Shown one piece after another: positions 14,529-21,120 of a stretch of DNA of 30,228 bases. Location of the stretch: the NCBI GenBank assembly GCA_003242275.1, contig QGUX01000002.1:1-30228 (forward strand), written 5' to 3'. The notes beneath the pieces are model-generated. The model worked only from the letters and a program-made list of their open reading frames with translations, had not been told where the DNA came from and did not search any database. The translations under genes were made by a program, and so were the position numbers. Numbering within the stretch: the stretch's first letter is position 1; every line of letters begins with the position of its first letter. Source of the DNA: Pseudomonadota bacterium. GTDB taxonomy: Bacteria; Pseudomonadota; Gammaproteobacteria; Steroidobacterales; Steroidobacteraceae.

Positions 14529-16373
14529 TTGGCCAACGTTCCTGGTCGGAGAGCCACTGAAGGGCGTCGAGAATTGGACGGTAACTTGGTTTTACAGAAC
14601 GTGCCGACACCGACGGCCAGTGGCATCGAGTTGCGGCGTGCACAGTTTTCCACGCTGACCGAGGCGCTCGATTACGCCGCCCGTGGGTTCAGCGGGTTCA
14701 ACTATTACAACGGTCGCGGCGAGCTGGCCGCGGTGCTCCCTTACGGTGAGCTGCGCGAGCGCGCACGCGCGCTGGCGCGCCGCCTCGCCGGTCTGGGCCG
14801 CGGCGCACGCGTGGCGCTGGTGGCGCACACGCATCCGGATTTCGCCGTGATGTTCTACGCGTGCCAGTACGCGGCGCTGGTGCCAGTGCCGCTGCCGGCC
14901 GCCATCCACCTGGGTGGACACGAGGCATACGTGCGCCACCTGCGCCAGATGATCCTCGACTGCCGCGCCGCCGCTGCGTTCGCGCCGGCGGAGTTCATCG
15001 AGCTGCTGCAGGAGGCGGTGGAAGGACTGCCGGTGCAGGTGGCCGGCACGCTGGAGGATTTCCAGCAGCTTGATGACACCGGCGACCTGCCGGCGCCGCC
15101 CGAGCCGCACGAGCTGGCGTACCTGCAGTACACCTCGGGCAGCACGCGCTTCCCGCGCGGCACGATGATCACGCAGGCCTCGGTGATGCACAACCTCGAG
15201 GCCATCTTCAACCACGGCTTCCGCCTGACGCAGGAAGACCGCTTCTGCTCCTGGCTGCCGTACTACCACGACATGGGCCTGGTCGGCATCGTGCTGGGCT
15301 GCATGGCCACGCAGCGTTCCTGCGATTTCCTCGGCTCGCGCGAGTTCGCGATGCGCCCGCGCCTGTGGCTGAAGCTGATGTCGCAGAACCGGTCGACCAT
15401 CTCCTTCAGCCCGCCGTTCGGCTACGCGCTGGCCGCGCGCCGCCTGACGCAGAAGGACACCGATGCCCTCGACCTGACTTCCTGGCGCATCGCCGGCGTC
15501 GGCGCCGAGATGATCCACGAGGAATGGCTCGACGCCTTCGCGCGCGCCACCGCGCCGGCCGGCTTCGACCGCAGGGCCTTCCTGCCCTGCTACGGCATGG
15601 CCGAGTGCTCGCTCGGCGTGAGCTTCTCGCCGGTGGGCGAGGGCGTGCACATCGACTACGTCGACGGCGACCGCCTGTCCGACACGGGCGAGGCGCGTTC
15701 GCTGACCGGCGAGGGCGACGGCCGCCGCAAGGGCTTCGTCAATTGCGGCACGCCGCTGCCGGGCTTCGAGGTGGAGATCCGCGACGAGCAGGGCCGCGTG
15801 CTGCCCGACCGCCGTGTCGGCCGCATCTTCCTGCGCAGCCCCAGCGTCATGCAGGGCTACTACAACCTGCCCGAGATCAGCGCCGAGGTGCTGTCGAAGG
15901 ATGGCTGGCTGAACACCGGCGACCTGGGCTACCGCGTCGACGGCAACCTCTACATCACCGGCCGCGCCAAGGACCTGCTGATCATCAACGGCCGCAACAT
16001 CTGGCCGCAGGACCTCGAGAGCCTGGCCGAACTGCAGCCCGAGGTGCGTCCCACCGACGCCTCGGCGTTCTCCGTGCCGGGCAGCGACGGCACCGAAGTG
16101 GCCGTGCTGGTCGTGCAGTGCCGCGAGACCGACCCGAAGGCGCAGGCCGAGCTGGCCGACCGGCTGCACGAGGCCATTTCGACCGAGTTCGGCATCCGCT
16201 GCCTGATCGAGCTGGTGCCGCCACACACGCTGCCGCGCACTTCCTCGGGCAAGCTCTCGCGCAGCGCCGCGCGCAAGGAGTTCCTCGAGCGGCACAGCGA
16301 GGAGAGCCTGCGCGAGGCCATCAACGTGCGCTTCCTGGTGAGCGACGGCGGCAGGCGCCGCGTCGCCGCCTAG
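14529..16373 (+). CDS. aasR: Fatty acyl-AMP ligase / acyl-ACP synthetase of the ceramide pathway
   Basis: This adenylate-forming enzyme (up to 614 aa) activates a fatty acid with ATP and probably loads it on the ACP encoded next door. Motifs in order are YTSGSTRFPRGTMITQ (residues about 201-216, phosphate loop), WLPYYHDMGL, CYGMAECSLGVSFSP, TGDLGYRVDGNLYITGRAKDLLIINGRN and a C-terminal SSGKLSR with the catalytic lysine. The wording YYHDMGLVG and RNIWPQDLE is typical of the fatty acyl-AMP ligase branch, not the acyl-CoA synthetases. The start is uncertain. In-frame TTG at 14529, 14574 or 14586 and GTG at 14601 are all possible, and none has a strong ribosome binding site. Caulobacter uses an enzyme of this kind (AasR) next to AcpR and Spt for ceramide synthesis, which is the reason for the symbol. 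Confidence 0.85.
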   Translation: MANVPGRRATEGRRELDGNLVLQNVPTPTASGIELRRAQFSTLTEALDYAARGFSGFNYYNGRGELAAVLPYGELRERARALARRLAGLGRGARVALVAHTHPDFAVMFYACQYAALVPVPLPAAIHLGGHEAYVRHLRQMILDCRAAAAFAPAEFIELLQEAVEGLPVQVAGTLEDFQQLDDTGDLPAPPEPHELAYLQYTSGSTRFPRGTMITQASVMHNLEAIFNHGFRLTQEDRFCSWLPYYHDMGLVGIVLGCMATQRSCDFLGSREFAMRPRLWLKLMSQNRSTISFSPPFGYALAARRLTQKDTDALDLTSWRIAGVGAEMIHEEWLDAFARATAPAGFDRRAFLPCYGMAECSLGVSFSPVGEGVHIDYVDGDRLSDTGEARSLTGEGDGRRKGFVNCGTPLPGFEVEIRDEQGRVLPDRRVGRIFLRSPSVMQGYYNLPEISAEVLSKDGWLNTGDLGYRVDGNLYITGRAKDLLIINGRNIWPQDLESLAELQPEVRPTDASAFSVPGSDGTEVAVLVVQCRETDPKAQAELADRLHEAISTEFGIRCLIELVPPHTLPRTSSGKLSRSAARKEFLERHSEESLREAINVRFLVSDGGRRRVAA

Positions 16374-16386
16374 GCGCACCCTCGCA

Positions 16387-16635
16387 ATGGATGCTCCCGA
16401 CAGGGTCGAGCAGGTCGTCCGCGAGGCCCTGAAGATCGCAGTTCCCGACATCGGCGCGGTCGATGGCGGCACGCACCTGGCCAGCGAGCTGGGCCTGGAC
16501 TCGGCGCAGGTGATGGACATGATCATGGAGATCGAGGACCGCCTCGACATCTCGATCCCGGTGGCGCTGATCGCCGAGGCGCGCACGCTCGACCAGCTGT
16601 GCGAGAGCGTTCGCCGCGTGGTGGCCGCGAAATGA
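16387..16635 (+). CDS. acpR: Acyl carrier protein of the ceramide pathway
   Basis: This 82-aa protein is an acyl carrier protein. The phosphopantetheine attachment site is S39 in LGLDSAQVMDMIMEIEDRLD, followed by the usual acidic helix II and SIPVALIAEARTLDQL leading into helix III. It is short and acidic, as expected. It begins 13 bases after the acyl-ligase stop and its own stop overlaps the serine palmitoyltransferase ATG as ATGA. A dedicated ACP between an acyl ligase and a serine palmitoyltransferase suggests that the latter takes acyl-ACP rather than acyl-CoA. That is known for the Caulobacter system and inferred here. No clear ribosome binding site precedes the ATG. Confidence 0.9.
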   Translation: MDAPDRVEQVVREALKIAVPDIGAVDGGTHLASELGLDSAQVMDMIMEIEDRLDISIPVALIAEARTLDQLCESVRRVVAAK

Positions 16636-17834
16636 GCCTGTTCACCAAGTTCGCCCCGCTGGCCGAGCTGCGCGCGCAGCTCGCGCGCGCCGGCGCCGTG
16701 CCCTCGGTGGCCACGCCGATGGATGCCGTGCAGTCGGCCACCGAGGCCGTCATCAACGGCCGGCCGGTGCTGCTGGCGGGCACCAACAACTACCTGGGGC
16801 TGACCTTCGCGCCCGAGACGCGCCAGGCGGCCATCGATGCCATCAACAGCCTGGGCACCGGCACCACCGGTTCGCGCATGGCCAGCGGCAACTACGACGG
16901 GCACCGCCGGCTCGAGCGCGAGTTCGCCGAGGCCTTCGGCTATCCCGCCAGCATCGTGTTCTCCACCGGCTACCAGGCCAACCTGGGCGCGATCTCGGCG
17001 CTGGCCGGCCAGGATGAATACCTGCTGGTCGACGCCGACGGGCATGCCAGCATCCACGATGCCTGCAGGCTGTCGGCGGCCACCACCATCCGCTTCCGCC
17101 ACAACGACCCGGACAACCTCGCGCGGCGCCTGGAGCGCCTGGGCGAGGACGCGAAACGCACCCTGGTCGTGGTCGAAAGCCTCTACAGCGTGCTCGGCGA
17201 CCGCGCGCCGCTCACGGAGTTCGTCGAGGTGAAGGAGCGCTACGGTGCGATGATCATCGTCGACGAGGCGCATTCCTTCGGCATGTTCGGCCCGAAGGGC
17301 CTGGGCATCTGCGCCGAGCTCGACCTGCTCGACCGCGTCGACTTCATCGTTGGCACGTTCTCCAAGAGCCTGGGCGGCGTGGGCGGTTTCTGCGTCAGCC
17401 GCCACGAGGAGTTCGAGCTGCTGCGCCTCGCCAGCCGTCCCTACATCTTCACCGCCTCGCCGCCGCCGCCGGTGATCGCCGCCACGCGCGCCGCGCTGGC
17501 GCGGCTGCTCGATGGCGATGACCTGCGCGAGCGGCTGTGGCGGCACGTGAACCGCTTCTATCCGGCCATGCAGAAGATCGGCTACCGGCTGGGCTCGCCC
17601 GACCCGGGGCCGGTCACCGCGCTGCTGTTCAATGAGCGCGAGAGCGCCATGCGGCTGTGGCAGGGCCTGCTCGACGAGGGCATCTACACCAACCTGATGG
17701 TGCCGCCGTCGACGCCGGCGGGCCTGTCGATCGTGCGCATCAGCCTGTCGGCGGCGCACACCGACGCGCAGGTCGACCGCATGATCGATGCGCTGGCGCG
17801 CATCGCGCCCGGGCTGAAGATGGCGGCGGCCTGA
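16632..17834 (+). CDS. spt: Serine palmitoyltransferase-type PLP enzyme (alpha-oxoamine synthase)
   Basis: This 400-aa alpha-oxoamine synthase would condense L-serine with an acyl thioester to give 3-oxosphinganine, the first step of sphingolipid synthesis. Key residues are K245 in GTFSKSLGGVGGF (Schiff-base lysine), D211 and H214 in IIVDEAHSFG, and H138 in DADGHASIHDA, which stacks on the cofactor. TNNYLGL near residue 51 and GTGTTGSRMASGNYDGH near 75 complete the family pattern. The related KBL, AONS and ALAS enzymes cannot be excluded on motifs alone. The ACP and acyl-AMP ligase neighbours favour serine palmitoyltransferase. The start is ATG at 16632 in an ATGA overlap with the ACP stop. 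The enzyme is probably soluble, as no membrane helix is seen. Confidence 0.85.
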   Translation: MSLFTKFAPLAELRAQLARAGAVPSVATPMDAVQSATEAVINGRPVLLAGTNNYLGLTFAPETRQAAIDAINSLGTGTTGSRMASGNYDGHRRLEREFAEAFGYPASIVFSTGYQANLGAISALAGQDEYLLVDADGHASIHDACRLSAATTIRFRHNDPDNLARRLERLGEDAKRTLVVVESLYSVLGDRAPLTEFVEVKERYGAMIIVDEAHSFGMFGPKGLGICAELDLLDRVDFIVGTFSKSLGGVGGFCVSRHEEFELLRLASRPYIFTASPPPPVIAATRAALARLLDGDDLRERLWRHVNRFYPAMQKIGYRLGSPDPGPVTALLFNERESAMRLWQGLLDEGIYTNLMVPPSTPAGLSIVRISLSAAHTDAQVDRMIDALARIAPGLKMAAA

Positions 17835-17851
17835 AGCCGTCCGCGCCCGCC

Positions 17852-18595
17852 ATGCGCGCCATCCTGATCAATGCGGGCCAGGGAAGCCGCCTGTTGCCCC
17901 TCACGCTGCACACTCCCAAGTGCCTGATCGAGGTCAATGGCAGGACCATCCTCGACCACCAGATCCTGGCACTGCAGGAGGCGGGCGTCTCGCGCATCGA
18001 GGTGGTAGGCGGTTACCGCGCCGGGCAGATCCGCGAGCACCTCGCGCGCCACCACGACGCGCGCCGGGTCGGCCTCACCATCAATCCCTTCTGGTCGGTG
18101 GCCAGCAGCATCGGCAGCGTCTGGGCGGTGCGCGAACTGCTGGACGAGCCCTTCGTGCTGGTCAACGGCGACACCATCTTCGATCCCAGCGTGTTCCAGC
18201 AGGCCATCGCCGCCATGCAGCCGGGTGTGAACCTGGTGGTCGAGCGGCTCGGCGAGGCGGAGAACGACGACATGCTGGTGAAGGTGGAGCAGGGGCGCGT
18301 GCTCGCCGTGGGCAAGAACCTTGCGGCGGCCGAGGCCACGCACCGCTCGCTCGGCATCGTGCTGTCCCCGGACCGGCGGCGCGGCGGCCTCTACCATACC
18401 GCGCTGCGCGCCGTGATCGAGGCCGAGGGCGGCCACGACGCCTACCACCACGCCGTGATCGACCATCTGGCGCGCACCGCGCGGGTGACCGCGATCGAGA
18501 ACCACGGCGGACTGTGGCGCGAGGTCGACCGGCCGGAGGACATCGAGCGCTGGACGCGCGACCACACGAGGCCATGGCCGCGCGCACTTCCCTGA
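17852..18595 (+). CDS. Sugar/choline-phosphate-type nucleotidyltransferase
   Basis: This 247-aa protein has the nucleotidyltransferase signature at its start: INAGQGSRLLPLTLHTPKCL, with G-x-G-S-R and the conserved K of TPKCL. VNGDTIFD near residue 105 carries the metal-binding aspartate, and WREVDRPEDIERW closes the fold. The compact form resembles LicC-type cytidylyltransferases and glucose-1-phosphate thymidylyltransferases. It is 17 bases after the serine palmitoyltransferase gene and overlaps the next gene by 22 bases. In that setting it may activate a headgroup (for example as a CDP-alcohol) for the TagF-like enzyme downstream. This is inference, and the nucleotide used is not evident. 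Confidence 0.8.
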   Translation: MRAILINAGQGSRLLPLTLHTPKCLIEVNGRTILDHQILALQEAGVSRIEVVGGYRAGQIREHLARHHDARRVGLTINPFWSVASSIGSVWAVRELLDEPFVLVNGDTIFDPSVFQQAIAAMQPGVNLVVERLGEAENDDMLVKVEQGRVLAVGKNLAAAEATHRSLGIVLSPDRRRGGLYHTALRAVIEAEGGHDAYHHAVIDHLARTARVTAIENHGGLWREVDRPEDIERWTRDHTRPWPRALP

Positions 18596-19713
18596 ACGAC
18601 AGCCGGCACGGTCCGGTCGCATTCTTCTTCCTCGGCGAAACGCTGCTCATCCCGCACCTCTATCCCATCGTGGAGGCGCTGGCCCGGCACGAGGGCGTGC
18701 TGATCGACCTGTGGGTGAGCACGTCCGTGCACGAGCAGCTGCTCGCCGGCTGGACCCGGGACCTGGGGCCGGCCACGGTGCGCATCCGCCGCGCCGGCGG
18801 CTATCGCGCGCTGCCGGACCTGCCACCGGGCAGCAACCCGCCGCTGCCCCCGAAGGCGCGGCTGCTGCTGGGCATGGTGCTGCCGATGCTGCGCACGCCG
18901 GTGGCCGTGGTGGCCGAGCAGACCAGCCTGTGGCTGCCGGCGCTGCTGCCGCTGCGCACGCGCTTCATCAACGTCTCGCACGGCCACGGCTCCATCCGCG
19001 CGCGCGAGGGTTTCCGCCGCCGCGCCGCGTGGCGCATTCCCGTGCCCAGCGAGGGCGAGCAGAAGGCGCTGCTCGAGCTGGGCTTCGATGCGGAAAAGGT
19101 GCCCGTGGTCGGTTCGGTGAAGGCCACCTTCCGCCATGCCATGGGGCGCGAGGTGAGCTTTCCCGAGAAGCGGCCGGTGGTGCTGTACAACCCCCACTGG
19201 CAGCCGCATCGCTCCTCCTGGTGGGACTGGGGCCGGCAGGTGCTCGACCAGCTCATCGCCCAGGACCGCTTCAACGTCATCCTTGCCCCGCACCAGCGGC
19301 TGGTCGAGGGGGATCCCGGCCTGCGCGAGGTGCTGGCGCGGGCCGCGCGCCATCCGCACGTGGTCAGCGACGTGGACAGCTTCGCCATGGTGGACGGCAG
19401 CTACCAGCGCGCCGCCGACATCTACCTCGGCGATACCTCCAGCCAGGTCATCGAGTTCCTGGCCACGCCGCGGCCCTGCGTGTTCCTGAACAGCAAGCAC
19501 ACGGCCTGGCGCGCGCGCAGCGACTATGCGATGTGGCAGGCGGGCGAGGTGCTGGAGGAGCCGCAGGGGCTGGTGGCGGCGCTGGAGCGCGCGCTGGCGC
19601 AGCACGGCGCATACCTCCCCGCGCAACGGGAGCTGGTGCGCGGCTGGCTGGGAGAGACCAGCGGCGCGCCCGAGCGCATCGTGGCGCACATCCTGCAGGC
19701 GCTGGGGCGCTGA
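18574..19713 (+). CDS. CDP-glycerol glycerophosphotransferase-like (TagF-type) GT-B enzyme
   Basis: This 379-aa protein looks like a short member of the TagF/TarF group, which moves glycerol-phosphate or a similar unit from a CDP carrier. INVSHGHGSIRARE near residues 130-143, VVLYNPHWQPH, VILAPHQRLVEGDP and RAADIYLGDTSSQVIEFLA are family-like, with ADxYLGDTSS the most telling. It starts at ATG 18574, overlapping the upstream nucleotidyltransferase by 22 bases, with GAGG just before it. It is the last gene of the operon. In Gram-negative bacteria such enzymes act in capsules or lipid headgroups. With serine palmitoyltransferase upstream, a phosphoglycerol-like ceramide headgroup is a reasonable guess. 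No transmembrane segment is seen, so peripheral membrane binding is likely. Confidence 0.72.
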   Translation: MAARTSLNDSRHGPVAFFFLGETLLIPHLYPIVEALARHEGVLIDLWVSTSVHEQLLAGWTRDLGPATVRIRRAGGYRALPDLPPGSNPPLPPKARLLLGMVLPMLRTPVAVVAEQTSLWLPALLPLRTRFINVSHGHGSIRAREGFRRRAAWRIPVPSEGEQKALLELGFDAEKVPVVGSVKATFRHAMGREVSFPEKRPVVLYNPHWQPHRSSWWDWGRQVLDQLIAQDRFNVILAPHQRLVEGDPGLREVLARAARHPHVVSDVDSFAMVDGSYQRAADIYLGDTSSQVIEFLATPRPCVFLNSKHTAWRARSDYAMWQAGEVLEEPQGLVAALERALAQHGAYLPAQRELVRGWLGETSGAPERIVAHILQALGR

Positions 19714-19715
19714 AT

Positions 19716-19738
19716 CCCGGCCCGGCTGTGGTGCCGGG
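19716..19738. terminator. Hairpin between convergent genes
   Basis: CCCGGC at 19716-19721 pairs with GCCGGG at 19733-19738 in the 44-base gap between the TagF-like gene and the convergent tagH. A second short dyad, CGCGGC and GCCGCG, follows. There is no T run, so this is only a possible two-way terminator. Confidence 0.35.
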
Positions 19739-19757
19739 GCGCGCGGCCAGCCGCGGG

Positions 19758-20939
19758 CTACCTGCCGCGGTTGCGCTCTTCCAGGTAGGCCTGCGCCAGC
19801 GCCTCGGCGAACAGGTGCGGCACCTCGCCGTTGCCCGAGCGCAGCAGGTGCGCGTAGATCTCGCGGTAGCGCGCCAGGCTCTTCTCCGGCGGTGTGCCAT
19901 CCATGCGCGAGGGGTCCAGGTGCGCCACGAAACCGAGCAGCGCCGCGTGCACGGCCGGCGCCACCGCCAAGCCGTGCCGGGCGGCATCGGTGAAGTGACC
20001 GCGCAGGCGCATCACCGCGTCCAGCCGCCGCTGCTCGTGGCCCGACAGCAGTTCCACGATGTATTCGTCGATGCCCATGTCGAGCGGCGAGCTGCCCTCG
20101 GCTCCCTCGTGGCGGATGCCGTAGCGGTCCTTGAACGCCGACTCGGCGCGCAGGATGTCGCGCAGGCCCATCAGCGCCTCGCGCAGCAGGCGTCCGACCA
20201 GGTGCATGGCCTGCGCCTCGCCGACGGCGGCGAGCCGGTCCGCGTCGATGCCGGCGCCGCGGCAGAAGGCCTGCAGCCCGGTGAGGGCGCTCAACGCGGG
20301 CGAGGTTCCCTCCAGGCGCGCCTTGGCCGCGGCCCTCAGCCTCGCCACGCGGTCCTGCATGGCCGCGTGCACGCCGGAGGACAGCCCGGACTCCTGCCCC
20401 GAGGCCGCGTCCTCGCGCATGGTGGCGGTGGAAGTGAACGGGGCCTGCTGCGGGCCGGTGATGTCCGGGATCAGCGCCTCGATGTCCAGCGAGTGGCCGA
20501 GATCATCGTCCTGCGTCCTGGGCTGCTGCCCGCCCGGCACGCGGATGGGCACCACGTTGTGGACGGTGAGGTTGGCCATCGTCGAGGCACCCGGCTGCGG
20601 CGCGGCGGCCGGGTCGTCCTCGTCGATGCTGACCAGGATGCGGTACTCGCCCATGCGCAGGATGTCCCCGGCGGCCAGCCGGTGGATGCCGCGCCTGCCC
20701 AGCGGCTTGGGCGATTCGTTCACGAACACGCCGTTGCTGGAGATGTCCTCGACGATGTAGTGGCCGGCGCGGAAATGGATGCGTGCGTGGTGGCCGGAGA
20801 GGTAGCGGTTGGGGTCCGGCAGGGCCCAGTCGTTGTCCAGCGCGCGGCCGATGCTGCCCCCGGCCACGCCCAGCACGATGCTGCCGCGGGCGCCGAGCTT
20901 CTGGCGCTGGGGACTGATGATTTCAAGGCGCAAGGCCAT
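19758..20939 (-). CDS. tagH: Type VI secretion-associated FHA-domain protein TagH
   Basis: This 393-aa protein has an N-terminal FHA domain at about residues 22-105. It includes GSIGRALDNDWALPD, YLSGHHARI (the S-x-x-H phosphothreonine-binding core) and VEDISSNGVFVN. A variable linker runs from about 110 to 185. A helical C-terminal domain at about 190-390 has LQAFCRGAGID, LLREALMGLRDILRAE and IDEYIVELLSGHEQRRLDAV, typical of the type VI-associated FHA family. TagH and the related Fha proteins link threonine phosphorylation by a PpkA-type kinase to firing of the type VI apparatus. No other type VI gene is in the window, so it is an orphan here. The start at 20939 faces purL and shares its upstream region. 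Confidence 0.85.
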   Translation of the reverse strand: MALRLEIISPQRQKLGARGSIVLGVAGGSIGRALDNDWALPDPNRYLSGHHARIHFRAGHYIVEDISSNGVFVNESPKPLGRRGIHRLAAGDILRMGEYRILVSIDEDDPAAAPQPGASTMANLTVHNVVPIRVPGGQQPRTQDDDLGHSLDIEALIPDITGPQQAPFTSTATMREDAASGQESGLSSGVHAAMQDRVARLRAAAKARLEGTSPALSALTGLQAFCRGAGIDADRLAAVGEAQAMHLVGRLLREALMGLRDILRAESAFKDRYGIRHEGAEGSSPLDMGIDEYIVELLSGHEQRRLDAVMRLRGHFTDAARHGLAVAPAVHAALLGFVAHLDPSRMDGTPPEKSLARYREIYAHLLRSGNGEVPHLFAEALAQAYLEERNRGR

Positions 20940-20942
20940 CGG

Positions 20943-20959
20943 CCGGAAGGAACCTTCGG
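20943..20959. promoter_or_regulatory. Dyad between tagH and purL
   Basis: GAAGG at 20946-20950 and CCTTC at 20953-20957 are arms around AA. The flanks CC and GG extend the dyad with one unpaired G. It overlaps the position expected for the -35 of the candidate purL promoter, so it could be an operator. It is short and this is a weak call. Confidence 0.25.
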
Positions 20960-20974
20960 TTCAGCAACCTGAAC

Positions 20975-20980
20975 TATAAT
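20975..20980 (+). promoter_or_regulatory. purL: Candidate purL promoter (-10 TATAAT)
   Basis: A perfect TATAAT sits 137 bases before the GTG chosen for purL, which is striking in this GC-rich DNA. The -35 position 17 bases upstream (20952-20957) reads ACCTTC, a poor match, so an activator may be needed. The resulting leader would hold the small ORF at 21019-21120. Confidence 0.5.
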
Positions 20981-21018
20981 GGGCAGCGGCCTCCCGGCCG
21001 CCGCCTCCCCGACAGACT

Positions 21019-21120
21019 ATGGCACCACATCACATTTTCACGGCCCGGTTCGTGAACCAGGGCAAGCTTTGCGGCGTCACCCGGGCCCGGCCTGCCGCCA
21101 CGGCACAGATCCCGACGTGA
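21019..21120 (+). CDS. Possible 33-aa leader peptide of purL
   Basis: An ATG at 21019 opens a frame of 33 codons that ends at TGA 21118-21120. The stop overlaps the purL GTG start in the four-base pattern GTGA (21117-21120), as in translational coupling. The peptide begins [14 protein letters not shown] and is basic and polar. It has no clear ribosome binding site and no run of codons that would suggest attenuation by amino-acid supply. A stem GGTTC/GAACC (21047-21058) lies within it. It may be a chance frame. Confidence 0.3.
   Translation: MAPHHIFTARFVNQGKLCGVTRARPAATAQIPT

Noticed and set aside
14592..17759. Long antisense frame opposite the acyl ligase, ACP and serine palmitoyltransferase genes
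   Set aside because: Same cause: composition is Ala/Arg/Gln/His-rich and the sense-strand genes carry clear family motifs.
20979..21116. Upstream in-frame extension of purL
   Set aside because: The residues do not resemble PurL, the family start is at 21117, and the extension begins inside the -10 box.
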